The position numbers were made by a program, and so were the translations under genes. The notes beneath the pieces are model-generated. The model ran no database searches. It worked only from the letters and a program-made list of their open reading frames with translations, and was not told the DNA's origin. From the NCBI RefSeq assembly GCF_900111005.1, contig NZ_FOFV01000006.1, forward strand, positions 1 through 64,000: DNA of 64,000 nt, read 5' to 3'. How positions within the stretch are numbered: the first letter of the stretch is position 1; each line of letters begins with the position of its first letter. This document shows positions 39,411 to 48,906 of the stretch, in pieces. Origin of the DNA: Lentzea albida (GTDB lineage Bacteria > Actinomycetota > Actinomycetes > Mycobacteriales > Pseudonocardiaceae).

Positions 39411-39800
39411 TCAACGACCGTCCCGCGCGTTGAGGTCCGCGAGCATGCGGTTGTAGGCCGCGAGCTCCGCGTCTTCTTCGTCGTCGAACTGCTCGACAGG
39501 CGCGGGTTTGACGGCGACAACCGTACTTACCGGCGCAGGGGCTGCTGCAACCGGCTCGGGTGAGAGAGCCTCGTCACGGCGTTCGCGCGCGAGCCTGCGG
39601 AAGCGCCACACCATGAAGAGCGGGAAGAGGCCGAAGAGCGGCCACTGGAGCACGTAGCCGAGGTTCTGGAACGTGCCGCTGGCGGACTCGAAGCGCTGCC
39701 ACTGCCAGTACGCGAGCCCGCAACAGACGACCAGCGCCGCCAGACAGGCGAACGCGATCAGCACACGTTGGGGAGTAAGGAGGCCGCGCACGACCTCCAC
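39411..39800 (-). CDS. conserved actinobacterial membrane protein
   Basis: A 129-residue protein with two TM helices (LIAFACLAALVVCCGLAYWQW and LQWPLFGLFPLFMVWRF) enclosing FESASGTFQNLGYVL, followed by a Pro/Ala/Val-rich cytoplasmic region ending in an acidic segment (FDDEEDAELAAYNRMLADLNA). Similar proteins sit beside DUF3817 genes in many actinomycetes; some are labelled glucitol-operon regulators without good reason. Start is a GTG at 39800 (MEVVRGLLTPQ); the annotated frame is open further upstream. Confidence 0.7.
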   Translation of the reverse strand: MEVVRGLLTPQRVLIAFACLAALVVCCGLAYWQWQRFESASGTFQNLGYVLQWPLFGLFPLFMVWRFRRLARERRDEALSPEPVAAAPAPVSTVVAVKPAPVEQFDDEEDAELAAYNRMLADLNARDGR

Positions 39801-39884
39801 ACTACTTGGGTGAGGCCTCCGCGAAGAGGAGGCCACCCGTGAAGGGAACTGCAGGGCTCCCGCCTCCGAGAGCCCGTTGCCGAA

Positions 39885-40376
39885 CTACGCGACGCCGTCC
39901 CGGCGCTGCCTCTGCAGACGTGCGACGCACCAGGCCGCGGCCGAGCCACGGCGGAGGTGCTGGAGAACCGTCATCGGTCCCAGGCGCCGCCCGAGGTCGG
40001 CAGGCGTGAGGCCGGCCGCGCGGTAGTCGAGCGCGCGCTGGTCCAGCGGGCTGATGCCCGCGTCCCACCACTGCTCGGCCTCGGCGACGTCGCCCACCAG
40101 CTGCCAGTAGCTCGCCGCGGCGGCGAGCAGTGCCTCGGGTGCCTCCGGCGCCCGCTTGCGCATCGCGGCCACGTAGGCCGGATCCGCCGAGTCGACCTTG
40201 ACCAAGCCACGCGACCCGCTCCTGCCTCCCCGCTGCACGGGGATGCCTGGCGCCGAGGGGGGAGCCTCCGCGAGCCACGCGTTCTTGATCCGGTTCACCT
40301 CCTGCATCTCTGCGTCATCAGACCGTTCAGCCGCCCACTGCTGCAACAGCTCGTGGACCCCGGAGTCCTCGACCAT
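39885..40376 (-). CDS. hypothetical protein, acidic N-terminus and basic C-terminus
   Basis: A 163-residue soluble protein not recognised. An acidic start (MVEDSGVHELLQQWAAERSDDAEM) is followed by a Gly/Arg-rich patch (RGGRSGSRG), a helical region (YVAAMRKRAPEAPEALLAAAASYW) and LDYRAAGLTPADLGRRLGPMTVLQHLRRG, which could be a helix-turn-helix-like element. It ends in a basic Arg-rich tail. It may bind nucleic acid; this is only a guess. Monocistronic. Confidence 0.5.
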   Translation of the reverse strand: MVEDSGVHELLQQWAAERSDDAEMQEVNRIKNAWLAEAPPSAPGIPVQRGGRSGSRGLVKVDSADPAYVAAMRKRAPEAPEALLAAAASYWQLVGDVAEAEQWWDAGISPLDQRALDYRAAGLTPADLGRRLGPMTVLQHLRRGSAAAWCVARLQRQRRDGVA

Positions 40377-40540
40377 CAATGCCTCCTCGTCGGTCGGGGA
40401 TCGGCCATTGCAGCGGAAGGTATTCGGTAGGTCTGACAATCGCCAGACCCTGAATCACCAGAACACCCGTTACCAGTGCGTGATTGGCCGCATTCCACCC
40501 GTCCGGCTCAACGCGGACGGCCGAAGATCACCGTCCGTCA

Positions 40541-40720
40541 CTAGGCGAGAGGGGTGGCCGTCCCGAAGAGGCTCCTGACGAAGGTGATGATCGACTCCGC
40601 GCCCTGACGCAGCCAGCCGAGGACCTGCTGCACCGCCGAAGCGGACTGCTCGGGCTGGGTGATCAGGAGGAACAGCACCAGCGCGACGCCCGCCAGCACT
40701 AGCACCTTCTTGAGGTTCAC
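40541..40720 (-). CDS. small single-helix membrane protein
   Basis: A 59-residue protein with a GTG start (AGAGG upstream) giving MNLKKVLVLAGVALVLFLLI, one TM helix, and a short amphipathic tail (AVQQVLGWLRQGAESIITFVRSLFG). Similar small proteins with this helix-plus-tail layout are widespread in actinobacteria, function unknown. Confidence 0.6.
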   Translation of the reverse strand: MNLKKVLVLAGVALVLFLLITQPEQSASAVQQVLGWLRQGAESIITFVRSLFGTATPLA

Positions 40721-41056
40721 AGGTACCTCTCCGTCCGTGTCGTCCACAGGTCGGGCGGCACGCCGCCCGTGTCACCCGTCATGGTCCCTCATTCACCCTT
40801 GCGATGAACAACGACCACGCCCAAGTCGTCCCAGGATCCACCAGCGACGCACGCCTGCACGGCGGCCAATGTCACCCGAATGGCGGCTAAAGAGGGGCGT
40901 CAGCAGCGCCGATGTCCTGGGCACGAGGTGAACACGGAGACCCTCGCATCCCACAGCTTGGAAGAGAGACTGTTGCACCGGGCCTCACCCGGATGCCGAA
41001 CGCGCCCCATCACGCACCGTCACGCCCTCGTGGCGCAATAAAAGCGCGCCCAGGCA
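40721..41056. other. intergenic stretch, no convincing gene
   Basis: About 335 bp with no ORF that has coding character. It contains a GC-rich inverted repeat (GGGCGGCA / TGCCGCCC-like, about 40751-40768), which may terminate transcription into the region. No recognisable RNA or repeat is seen. Confidence 0.4.
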
Positions 41057-42181
41057 TTATCCAATTACTCCAGACCGCCGCAGTTCCATAATTCGGTCTT
41101 CCGACACACCCATGTCGGCAAGCACTTCCCCGGTGTTCGCCCCGGCCGGGACCGGAGGCGTCGGAACGGCCGCCGGAGTGCGGTCGAACCGGGGCGCCGG
41201 AGCCGGGTGCAGAGCACCGCCCACGTCCACGAAAGTGTGGCGAGCCGCGTTGTACGGGTGATTCGCCGCCTCCGCGGGGGTCAGCACCGGCGCCAGGCAC
41301 GCGTCCGTGCCCTCCGCGAGCTCGGCCCACTCGTCCCGCGACCGGGTCTTCACCGCCGCCGCGATGCGTTCCCGCAGCTCGGGCCAGTTCGCCGGGTCGT
41401 TGCGCGAGGGAGCGTCCTGCAGGCCCAGCACCCGCACCAGGTCCGCGTAGAACTTCTCCTCCAGCGCGCCCACCGCCACGTACCGCCCGTCCGCGGCCTC
41501 GTAGACGTCGTAGAACGGCACTCCACCGTCGAGCATGTTCTCGCCGCGGCCGCCGGACCACATGCCCGCGGAGCGCATCCCGTGCAGGAACGTCGTCAGC
41601 AACGCCGCCCCGTCGACCATCGCCGCGTCCACGACCTGGCCCCGCCCGGAACGTTCCCTTTCATACAGCGCGGCCAGGACGCCGAGGGCCAGCAGCAGCC
41701 CTCCCCCGCCGAAGTCGCCCAGCAGGTTGATGGGGAACGACGGCGGCCCGCCGGCCCGTCCCAGGGGCTCCAGCGCCCCGGCGACGGCGATGTAGTTGAT
41801 GTCGTGCCCGGCGCGGTCGGCCAGGGGCCCGTCCTGGCCCCACCCGGTCATGCGCCCGTAGATGAGGCGCGGGTTGCGGGCGAGGCACTGCGCGGGGCCG
41901 ATGCCCAGCCGTTCGGTGACGCCCGGCCGGAAACCCTCGATCAGCACGTCCGAGCGCTCGACCAGGCCCAGCACCAGCTCGGCGCCCTCGGGTTCGCGGG
42001 TGTCGATCGCGATCGAGCGCCGGCCGCGGGTGAGGAAGTCGCCGGGGACGGTCGAGCGGCTCCCCGGCTTGTGCACCTGGACCACGTCCGCGCCCAGGTC
42101 GGCCAGCACCATGGCGCCGAACGGCGCGGGCGCGAGCCCGGCCAGTTCGACGACCCGGAGTCCCGCCAGAGGGCCGCTCAC
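41057..42181 (-). CDS. CaiB/BaiF-family CoA transferase (alpha-methylacyl-CoA racemase-like)
   Basis: A 374-residue type III CoA-transferase-fold protein. AMACR marks: RVVELAGLAPAPFGAMVLADLGADVVQV at the start, EGFRPGVTERLG, GRMTGWGQDGPLADRAGHDINY with the His-Asp pair used in proton transfer, and DGGVPFYDVYEAADGRYVAVGALE. Racemases make (2S)-methylacyl-CoA so that branched chains can enter beta-oxidation. The GTG start overlaps the acyl-CoA dehydrogenase stop (GTGA), so the two enzymes likely act in sequence on branched or sterol-derived acyl-CoA. Confidence 0.88.
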   Translation of the reverse strand: MSGPLAGLRVVELAGLAPAPFGAMVLADLGADVVQVHKPGSRSTVPGDFLTRGRRSIAIDTREPEGAELVLGLVERSDVLIEGFRPGVTERLGIGPAQCLARNPRLIYGRMTGWGQDGPLADRAGHDINYIAVAGALEPLGRAGGPPSFPINLLGDFGGGGLLLALGVLAALYERERSGRGQVVDAAMVDGAALLTTFLHGMRSAGMWSGGRGENMLDGGVPFYDVYEAADGRYVAVGALEEKFYADLVRVLGLQDAPSRNDPANWPELRERIAAAVKTRSRDEWAELAEGTDACLAPVLTPAEAANHPYNAARHTFVDVGGALHPAPAPRFDRTPAAVPTPPVPAGANTGEVLADMGVSEDRIMELRRSGVIG

Positions 42182-43314
42182 AGGGACCTCGCGATGATTT
42201 CCTTCATGATCTCGTTCGTGCCGCCGTAGATCCGCTGGACGCGGGCGTCGGACCAGGCACGTGCGATCGGGTACTCGTTCATGTAGCCGTAGCCGCCGAA
42301 GAGCTGCACGCACTCGTCGACGACCCTGCTCAGCCGGTCGCTGGCCCACCACTTCGCCATCGCCGCGGTCGGCACGTCCAGTTCGCCGCGCAGGTGCTTC
42401 TCGACGCACTCGTCGATGAACGCCCTCGTCACGGACGCCTCGGTGGCGCACTCGGCGAGCTTGAAACGGGTGTTCTGGAACTTGATCAGCTCCTTGCCGA
42501 ACGCCTTGCGCTCCCTCACGTACTTCAGCGTGAGGTCGACGGCGGCCTCGATGCCCGCGATGCAGCAGACCCCGATGATCAGACGCTCCTGCGGCAGCTG
42601 CTGCATGAGCTGGACGAACCCCTGGCCCTCCTGCCCGCCGAGGAGGTTCGCGGCGGGCACGCGGACGTCGTCGAAGAACAGCTCGGCGGTGTCCTGGCCC
42701 TTCATGCCGACCTTGTCGAGCACGCGGCCGCGCCGGATGTCGTTCTCGACGACGAGCAGCGAGATGCCGGTGGCGCCCTGCGACGGGTCGGTCTTGGCGA
42801 CGACGATGACGAGGTCCGCGAGCGCGCCGTTGGTGATGAAGGTCTTCGAACCGTTGATGACGTACTCGTCGCCCTCGCGGATCGCCTTCGTGCGGATGCC
42901 CTGGAGGTCGGAGCCCGCGCCGGGTTCGGTCATCGCGATCGCGCCGACGTACTCGCCGGACGCGAGCTTGGGCAGCCAGCGCCGCTTCTGCTCCTCCGTG
43001 CCGTAGGAGTTGAGGTAGTGGGCGACGATGCCGCTGTGGACGCTGTTGCCCCACGAGCTGTCGCCGGCGCGCGCCTGCTCCTCCAGGAGCACGGCCTCGT
43101 GCGCGAACGTGCCGCCACCGCCGCCGTACTCCTCGGGGATGCTCAGGCACAGCAGCCCGAGCTCGCCCGCCTTCGTCCAGAGGTCGCGGTCGACCTGCTT
43201 CTGCTCGGCGAAGCGTTCGGCGTTCGGCGTGACCTCCTTCTCGAAGAACGTGCGCGCGAGCTGGCGCAACTGGTCCAGGTCGCTGTCCATCCACCGCGAT
43301 CGACGCTCTGCCAT
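42178..43314 (-). CDS. acyl-CoA dehydrogenase
   Basis: A 378-residue FAD-dependent dehydrogenase. Features: AMTEPGAGSDLQGI for FAD and acyl binding, KTFITNGALADL, MGMKG-like segment (VGMKGQDTAELFF) and the C-terminal QLFGGYGYMNEYPIAR with IYGGTNEIMKEII carrying the catalytic Glu. It introduces the first double bond in beta-oxidation. The start was set at MAERRSRWMDSD; MDSDLDQL (43290) is also possible. Coupled to the AMACR-like gene. Confidence 0.9.
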   Translation of the reverse strand: MAERRSRWMDSDLDQLRQLARTFFEKEVTPNAERFAEQKQVDRDLWTKAGELGLLCLSIPEEYGGGGGTFAHEAVLLEEQARAGDSSWGNSVHSGIVAHYLNSYGTEEQKRRWLPKLASGEYVGAIAMTEPGAGSDLQGIRTKAIREGDEYVINGSKTFITNGALADLVIVVAKTDPSQGATGISLLVVENDIRRGRVLDKVGMKGQDTAELFFDDVRVPAANLLGGQEGQGFVQLMQQLPQERLIIGVCCIAGIEAAVDLTLKYVRERKAFGKELIKFQNTRFKLAECATEASVTRAFIDECVEKHLRGELDVPTAAMAKWWASDRLSRVVDECVQLFGGYGYMNEYPIARAWSDARVQRIYGGTNEIMKEIIARSL

Positions 43315-43420
43315 GCGGTCCACGAAACCACCGCGCGATGATCCACACCATGACCGCCGCGCCAGGGCGTCACCCGAAAATCTGAGCGAAATTCCCACCC
43401 CGTCGTCCAGACTGGTCGGT

Positions 43421-43855
43421 ATGCAGATCCATCAGGTCGCGCCGGACGAGTGGCGGCTGTGGCGGGACATCCGCCTGGAGGCGCTGTCCAGCGACCCCGA
43501 GGAGTTCGGGTCGACGCTGGCGGTCGAGCAGGGGTTCGACGACGCCGAGTGGCGGGAACGCGCGGCCGAGGGCCTCAAGGTCGTCGCGCTCGACGACGAA
43601 CCCGTCGCCCTGGTCGCGGCCACCGCGAAGCCGGAGGGGCTCTACCTCTACTCGATGTGGGTGCGGCCGTCGCACCGCGGGCGCGGACTCGGGGAAGGCC
43701 TGCTCAAGGCCGTTCTCGAGTGGGCGGTGGAGGAGGGCTGGAAGGTCGTGCGACTGCGCGTGTGGGTCGACAACCTGCCCGCGCGCAGGCTCTACGAGCG
43801 GCTCGGGTTCGTCGAGACGGAGGATCCCGAGTACCTGCAGCTCGCGGTGAGCTAA
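43421..43855 (+). CDS. GNAT-family N-acetyltransferase
   Basis: A 144-residue GNAT enzyme with the acetyl-CoA loop in LYSMWVRPSHRGRGLGEGLLKAVLEWA and the C-terminal VWVDNLPARRLYERLGFVETE. The N-terminal QVAPDEWRLWRDIRLEALSSDPEEFG is a common start for small-molecule or peptide N-acetyltransferases. Substrate unknown. It is divergent from the acyl-CoA dehydrogenase and stands 55 bp ahead of the thiolase gene. Confidence 0.85.
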   Translation: MQIHQVAPDEWRLWRDIRLEALSSDPEEFGSTLAVEQGFDDAEWRERAAEGLKVVALDDEPVALVAATAKPEGLYLYSMWVRPSHRGRGLGEGLLKAVLEWAVEEGWKVVRLRVWVDNLPARRLYERLGFVETEDPEYLQLAVS

Positions 43856-43910
43856 TCGGTCACCCTTCACGGTCATGGCCAGGTCCGGGGAGCGGGCCTA
43901 GCGTGGTGTC

Positions 43911-45113
43911 ATGAGCGAAGCCTTGATCTTCGACGCGGTGCGCACGCCGCGCGGCAAGGGCAAGCGCGGGGCGCTGCACAGCGTCAAGCCCGTCGAGCTG
44001 GCCGCCGGTGTGCTGCGCGCCCTGTCCGAACGCAACTCCCTCGACACCTCCGCGGTGGACGACGTCGTGTTCGGCGTCGTGTCCCCGCTCGGCGAGCAGG
44101 GCGGCGACATCGCCCGCACGGCGCTGCTGGCCGCCGGGTGGGACCAGCGTCCCGCCGGTGTGCAGCTCAACCGGTTCTGCGCCTCGGGCCTCGAGTCCGT
44201 GAACCTCGCCGCGGCCAAGGTCGCGTCCGGGTTCGAGGACCTCGTGGTGGCCGGTGGCGTCGAGTCGATGTCGCGCGTGCCCATGGGCTCCGACGGCGGC
44301 GCGTGGGCGATCGACCCGCAGACGAACTTCGACCTCTCGTTCGTGCCGCAGGGCGTCTCGGCCGACCTGATCGCGACGCTCGAGGGCTTCTCCCGCACGG
44401 ACGTCGACTCCTGGGCCGCCCGATCGCACGCCCGCGCGTTCGAGGCGCAGAAGAACGGCTGGTTCGAGCGGTCCGTCGTGCCGGTCGTCGACCAGAACGG
44501 CACGGTGGTGCTCAAGGAGGACGAGACGATCCGTCCCGAGTCCACCGTGGAGTCCCTCGGCAGGCTCAAGCCGAGCTTCCAGTTCCACGGCGACCTCGGC
44601 TACGACACCGTCGCGATCGACCGCTACCCCACCGTCGAACGCATCAGCCACGTGCACACGCCGGGCAACTCGTCGCAGATCGTCGACGGCTCCGCCGCGA
44701 TGCTGATCGGCTCCGCGGCGGCGGGCAAGGCGCTCGGCCTGACCCCGCGCGCCCGGATCGTCTCCGTGGCCGTCGTGGGCACCGAGCCGACGATCATGCT
44801 CACCGGGCCGGCGCCGTCCGCGCGCAAGGCGCTCGACAAGGCGGGCCTCTCGGTCGAGGACATCGACCTGTTCGAGGTCAACGAGGCGTTCTCGTCGGTC
44901 GTGCTGAAGTTCCTGCGGGACATGAACATCCCCGAGGACAAGGTCAACGTCAACGGCGGCGCGATCGCGCTCGGCCACCCGCTCGGCGCCACCGGCTGCA
45001 TGATCCTCGGCACGCTGCTCGACGAGCTGGAGCGCCGGGACCTGCGCCGGGGCCTCGCCACGCTGTGCGTGGGCGGCGGCATGGGTATCGCGACGATCAT
45101 CGAGAGGGTCTGA
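43911..45113 (+). CDS. acetyl-CoA C-acyltransferase (thiolase)
   Basis: A 400-residue thiolase. Nucleophile Cys90 is in [11 protein letters not shown]; the His is in [14 protein letters not shown] and the second Cys in [11 protein letters not shown]. It cleaves 3-ketoacyl-CoA in beta-oxidation. The FadB-like gene starts 3 bp after its stop, making an FadA/FadB-type pair. It is the last enzyme in the acyl-CoA breakdown path encoded in this region. Confidence 0.94.
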   Translation: MSEALIFDAVRTPRGKGKRGALHSVKPVELAAGVLRALSERNSLDTSAVDDVVFGVVSPLGEQGGDIARTALLAAGWDQRPAGVQLNRFCASGLESVNLAAAKVASGFEDLVVAGGVESMSRVPMGSDGGAWAIDPQTNFDLSFVPQGVSADLIATLEGFSRTDVDSWAARSHARAFEAQKNGWFERSVVPVVDQNGTVVLKEDETIRPESTVESLGRLKPSFQFHGDLGYDTVAIDRYPTVERISHVHTPGNSSQIVDGSAAMLIGSAAAGKALGLTPRARIVSVAVVGTEPTIMLTGPAPSARKALDKAGLSVEDIDLFEVNEAFSSVVLKFLRDMNIPEDKVNVNGGAIALGHPLGATGCMILGTLLDELERRDLRRGLATLCVGGGMGIATIIERV

Positions 45114-45116
45114 GGC

Positions 45117-47147
45117 ATGCCGTTCCACTACGACAAGGACGCGGACGGCATCGTCACCCTGACGATGGACATGTCCGGCTCCGCCAACGTCATGAACGAC
45201 GAGTACCGCGACCTGATGGGCGACGCGGTCTCGAAGCTCGAGGGCGACGACATCACCGGCGTGGTCATCACGTCCGCCAAGAAGACGTTCTTCGCCGGTG
45301 GCGACCTGAACGTGCTGATCTCGATCACCCCGGAGAACGCCTCACAGGCGCTCGACGGCGTCGAGGAGCTCAAGTCGCAGCTGCGGCGACTGGAGAAGCT
45401 CGGCAAGCCGGTCGTGGCCGCCATCAACGGCACCGCGCTCGGCGGCGGGTTCGAGATCGCGCTCGCCTCGCACCACCGGATCCTGTTGAACGACAACGGC
45501 ATCCGCGTCGGCCTGCCCGAGGCGACGCTCGGCCTGCTGCCCGGCGGCGGTGGCGTCACGCGCATGGTGCGGCTGCTCGGCGTGCAGAAGGCGTTGCCAT
45601 TGCTCATGGAGGGCAAGCAGCTGCGTCCGGAACGCGCGCTGCAGGCCGGCATCGTGCACCGGCTCGTGGACACGCGCGAGGAGCTGATCTCCGAGGCGAT
45701 CGCGTGGATCAAGGCGAACCCGGCGCCGACGCAGCCGTGGGACGTGCAGGGCGCGGGCGTGCCGGACCTGAAGTTCGGCGACCCCAACAGTTACGGGCTC
45801 TTGGCCGCCGCTCCCGCCGTGCTGAGCAAGAAGACGCACGGCGTGTACCCGGCGCAGGAGAAGATCATGGCGACGGCCGTCGAAGGCGCCTTCGTCGACT
45901 TCGACACGGCGCTGAAGATCGAGGGCCGCTACTTCCTGGAACTGGCCTCCGGTCAGGTCTCCAAGAACATGATCACGGCGTTCTGGTTCAACCTCAACGA
46001 GGTCAACGGCCGCGCCTCCGCCACCGGCAAGCGCGTCTCGAAGCTCGGTGTGCTGGGCGCGGGCATGATGGGCGCCGGAATCGCCGAGGTGTCCGCGAAG
46101 GCCGGCATCGAGGTGGTCCTGAAGGACGTCAGCCTCGAAGGCGCCCAGAAGGGCGCTCAGGGCCTGGAAGGCATCACGCCGACCGACTCCGACGACGACC
46201 TCGCGGGCTGCGACCTGATCATCGAGGCCGTCTTCGAGAACCGCGAGCTGAAGAACAAGGTCCTGCCCGCGGCCGAGGAGAAGGCGCTGCCGGACGCGGT
46301 GATCGCGTCCAACACCTCCACGCTGCCGATCACCGGCCTCGCGTCGGCCGTGGCCGCGCCGGAGCGGTTCATCGGCCTGCACTTCTTCTCCCCCGTGCCG
46401 AAGATGCGGCTCGTGGAGATCATCCGCGGCGAGAAGACGTCCGAGGAGACGCTCCAGCGCGCGCTGGACTACGTGCGGCAGATCGGGAAGACGCCGATCG
46501 TGGTCAACGACTCGCGCGGTTTCTACACCTCGCGGACGTTCGGCACGTACGTGATCGAGGCGATCACGATGCTGGCCGAGGGCGTGGCGCCGGCGTTGAT
46601 CGAGAACGTCGCGAAGAAGTCCGGCATGGCCGTGGGCCCGCTGGCGGTGTCGGACGAGGTGACGCTGTCGCTGCAGCTCAAGATCCACGACCAGACGCTC
46701 GCCGACGACCCGACGCTCGTGTCGGACAGCCCGGCCTACGACCTGATCCGCGAGCTGGTGTCGTTGGGACGCAGCGGCAAGTCGACCGGCGCGGGCTTCT
46801 ACGAGTACCCCTCGGACGGGTCGAAGAAGTTCCTGTGGCCCGAGCTCACCACCCGGTACGCGAAGGCCGACGCGGGTGTGTCCGAACAGGACGTGCGCGA
46901 CCGGCTGCTGTTCGTGCAGTCGCTGGAGACCGTGCGGTGCCTGGACGAGGGCGTGCTGACGTCCGTGGCGGACGCGAACATCGGCTCGATCTTCGGGTTC
47001 GGGTTCGCGCCGTGGAGCGGTGGCACGCTGCAGTTCATCAACTCCTACGGCGTGCAGGCGTTCGTGGAGCGCGCGGACTACCTCGCGGACACGTACGGGG
47101 AGCGGTTCCGTCCCCCGGCCTCGCTGCGGGAGCGCGACAAGTTTTAG
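45117..47147 (+). CDS. bifunctional enoyl-CoA hydratase/3-hydroxyacyl-CoA dehydrogenase (FadB-like)
   Basis: A 676-residue multifunctional beta-oxidation enzyme. The N-terminal crotonase domain has the oxyanion-hole NGTALGGGFEIALA and GLPEATLGLLPGGGG. The 3-hydroxyacyl-CoA dehydrogenase domain starts near 300 with VLGAGMMGAGIAEVSA for NAD binding, then LHFFSPVPKMRLVEIIRG and NDSRGFYTSRTF. The C-terminal helical domain includes GAGFYEYP. It pairs with the thiolase. The end overlaps the convergent AraC gene by 4 bp. Confidence 0.94.
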   Translation: MPFHYDKDADGIVTLTMDMSGSANVMNDEYRDLMGDAVSKLEGDDITGVVITSAKKTFFAGGDLNVLISITPENASQALDGVEELKSQLRRLEKLGKPVVAAINGTALGGGFEIALASHHRILLNDNGIRVGLPEATLGLLPGGGGVTRMVRLLGVQKALPLLMEGKQLRPERALQAGIVHRLVDTREELISEAIAWIKANPAPTQPWDVQGAGVPDLKFGDPNSYGLLAAAPAVLSKKTHGVYPAQEKIMATAVEGAFVDFDTALKIEGRYFLELASGQVSKNMITAFWFNLNEVNGRASATGKRVSKLGVLGAGMMGAGIAEVSAKAGIEVVLKDVSLEGAQKGAQGLEGITPTDSDDDLAGCDLIIEAVFENRELKNKVLPAAEEKALPDAVIASNTSTLPITGLASAVAAPERFIGLHFFSPVPKMRLVEIIRGEKTSEETLQRALDYVRQIGKTPIVVNDSRGFYTSRTFGTYVIEAITMLAEGVAPALIENVAKKSGMAVGPLAVSDEVTLSLQLKIHDQTLADDPTLVSDSPAYDLIRELVSLGRSGKSTGAGFYEYPSDGSKKFLWPELTTRYAKADAGVSEQDVRDRLLFVQSLETVRCLDEGVLTSVADANIGSIFGFGFAPWSGGTLQFINSYGVQAFVERADYLADTYGERFRPPASLRERDKF

Positions 47148-48094
47148 GCACGGTAGGAGCCGGGTGACGACCCGGTCCAGCGTTTGAAAGCACGGTGGAA
47201 GGCGCTCGCCTCGGAGAACCCGAGGCGCAGCGCCAACTCCTCCACCGACTCCCCGCCCCGCACGAGCGAGGCCACCGCCTGGTCGCGCAGCAGCTGCTCG
47301 CGCACCTCGCGGAACGACGTCCCCTCGGCGGCGAGCCTGCGCCGCAACGTCGGCGCCGACACCCCCAGCTGGGCCGCCACGGCCTCCAGTCCCGTCACGC
47401 CGCGCCCGAGCAACCGCCGCACGTGACCCGCCGTGTCCGCGCCGTGGTCCCTGCGCGACAACAGCTCCGCCGGCGAGTGCCGCAGGAACCGCCGCAGCGC
47501 CGCCTCGTCCTGCACGACCGGCATGCGCAGGAACTTCGGGTCGAACGCGATCGTGGTGGCCGGCGCGTCGAAGCGCAGCGGGCAGCCGAAGATCAGGTGG
47601 TACTCGGCGGCGTGCGACGGCTCCGGGTAGGCGAACTCGGCGCTCTGCAACGGGATGCGGCGGCCGATGAGCCACGACGAGAAGCGGTGCCACAACACGA
47701 GAAGCGACTCGGTCAGGAAGTGGTCCGGGTCGCCGGGGATGTGCAGCGTGAAGCGGCCGCCGTCGAGCGACAGCTCCAGCGGCTCGTCGAAGAGCGCGTA
47801 GAACGCGAGACCCCTCTTGAGCGCTGCTTCGAGGTCCGGGCAGTGCACGGAGAGCAGGCACATCATGGCGAACGTGCCGCGCTTGGACGGCCGCGGCCCG
47901 AAGCCCATGAACTCGTCGTCGAGGACTTCCCACAGCGTCTGGATGAACTTCGTGTACTGGGCGGGCGTGACGCGCGCCCGGTCGTCCGCGAGGAGGCTGG
48001 GCGGGATGCCAGCACCGTGCAGGACGGCGGACGGCTCCGGGCACGCGCGGAGCGCCGCGCGCACGTAGTGGATCGCCACCGTCCTGGAGTGCAC
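47144..48094 (-). CDS. AraC-family transcriptional regulator
   Basis: A 316-residue regulator. The N-terminal 210 residues form the AraC ligand-binding-like (arabinose-binding PF12625) domain of the OruR/ArgR-type subgroup. The C-terminal AraC DNA-binding domain has two helix-turn-helices (LEAVAAQLGVSAPTLRRRLAAEG and SVEELALRLGFSEASAFHRAFKRWTG). The subgroup often controls fatty-acid or virulence genes and binds acyl ligands. Convergent with the FadB-like gene, so it is a fair candidate for its regulator. The GTG at 48094 is one of several possible starts. Confidence 0.85.
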   Translation of the reverse strand: MHSRTVAIHYVRAALRACPEPSAVLHGAGIPPSLLADDRARVTPAQYTKFIQTLWEVLDDEFMGFGPRPSKRGTFAMMCLLSVHCPDLEAALKRGLAFYALFDEPLELSLDGGRFTLHIPGDPDHFLTESLLVLWHRFSSWLIGRRIPLQSAEFAYPEPSHAAEYHLIFGCPLRFDAPATTIAFDPKFLRMPVVQDEAALRRFLRHSPAELLSRRDHGADTAGHVRRLLGRGVTGLEAVAAQLGVSAPTLRRRLAAEGTSFREVREQLLRDQAVASLVRGGESVEELALRLGFSEASAFHRAFKRWTGSSPGSYRA

Positions 48095-48247
48095 GAACCA
48101 CAGTAAACGCCACCGGCGGTGACGCGGCTCCGGGGAGAGCAGGAGTCGCGTCACCGCCGCAGTGGGCCCATCCAGTGAGCCGTGCTCCTTGTCGACGGGG
48201 CTTCCGCACGCCCATCGACAAGGGACGATGTGGTGTTGTTGACGTTA

Positions 48248-48277
48248 ACGCTATGTGGTCTAGACCAGGAAAGTCAA
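48248..48277 (-). promoter_or_regulatory. AraC promoter with dre-like palindrome in its spacer
   Basis: On the minus strand TTGACT (-35, 48272-48277), 18-bp spacer, TAGCGT (-10, 48248-48253), about 155 bp upstream of the AraC start. The spacer contains TGGTCTAGACCA (48256-48267), a perfect 12-bp palindrome matching the core of the DasR-responsive element (about ACTGGTCTAGACCAGT, from memory). A bound GntR-type regulator would block the promoter. Confidence 0.5.
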
Positions 48278-48309
48278 TACTGCGAAGAGCCCAGTCCGAA
48301 GTGGATGTT

Positions 48310-48846
48310 TCAGGCTTGTTCCAGTGGCGCTACGGCGAAGCCGGCACTGAACCGCTGGCACCAGATCACCACGCTCCGAATGGTGGACACGTCCACGCCC
48401 GCGGGAATTTCGTACACCTGGTCGCCACGGTTCCCCTTCAACTTGCCGAGGCTGGTGAATCCCTCACCGAACTTCTTCTCCGGCGAGCTCGACGGGTGCG
48501 GCGAGAGGTAAACGTACAGGTCAGGGCCGTCGCTGGTGTCCAGAGAAGCGAACTGGACCGAATGCGCGCCACCCGGCAGCGAGATCAGGCTCGCCTTACC
48601 GGTGGTCGCGTGCTCGAGCGAGCGCCACTGCCCCATCGCCACCTCCTTCGCCGTTTCGACAGGCGACTCGGCGGACGTCTCGGCGACCGCGGAGGTACTC
48701 GTCGACACGGGCGCGGGAGGCACGAGCAAGGCGTCGTGCGTTTCGCGAACCGTGAGCAGCCGCCACGGCTGGAACAGGTACAGCCCCACCCCGAGCGCGA
48801 CGACCAGGAAAACTGAGACGGGGATCAGAAATCGACGACTGCGCAT
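48310..48846 (-). CDS. membrane-anchored DM13-domain protein
   Basis: A 178-residue protein with an N-terminal signal-anchor (FLIPVSVFLVVALGVGLYLF), a Ser/Thr/Ala-rich linker (about 45-70), and a DM13 domain with the pattern GKASLISLPGGAHSVQF, DGPDLYVYLS, LGKLKGNRGDQVYEIP and VVIWCQRFSAGFAVAPL. The Cys in IWC is conserved in the family. DM13 domains are proposed electron-transfer or cell-surface modules. Monocistronic. Confidence 0.82.
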   Translation of the reverse strand: MRSRRFLIPVSVFLVVALGVGLYLFQPWRLLTVRETHDALLVPPAPVSTSTSAVAETSAESPVETAKEVAMGQWRSLEHATTGKASLISLPGGAHSVQFASLDTSDGPDLYVYLSPHPSSSPEKKFGEGFTSLGKLKGNRGDQVYEIPAGVDVSTIRSVVIWCQRFSAGFAVAPLEQA

Positions 48847-48906
48847 ACGGAAAATAGTGGCGCAAACCGGACCGAAAAGAGCTTACGGAGTTGTTAGGGT
48901 GCCGCC

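Noticed and set aside
44138-47167. 1009-codon ORF on the plus strand
   Set aside because: Shadow frame across the thiolase and FadB-like genes; Arg-rich low-complexity translation with no domain.
45342-48221. 959-codon ORF on the minus strand
   Set aside because: Antisense shadow of the FadB-like gene and an off-frame of the AraC gene.
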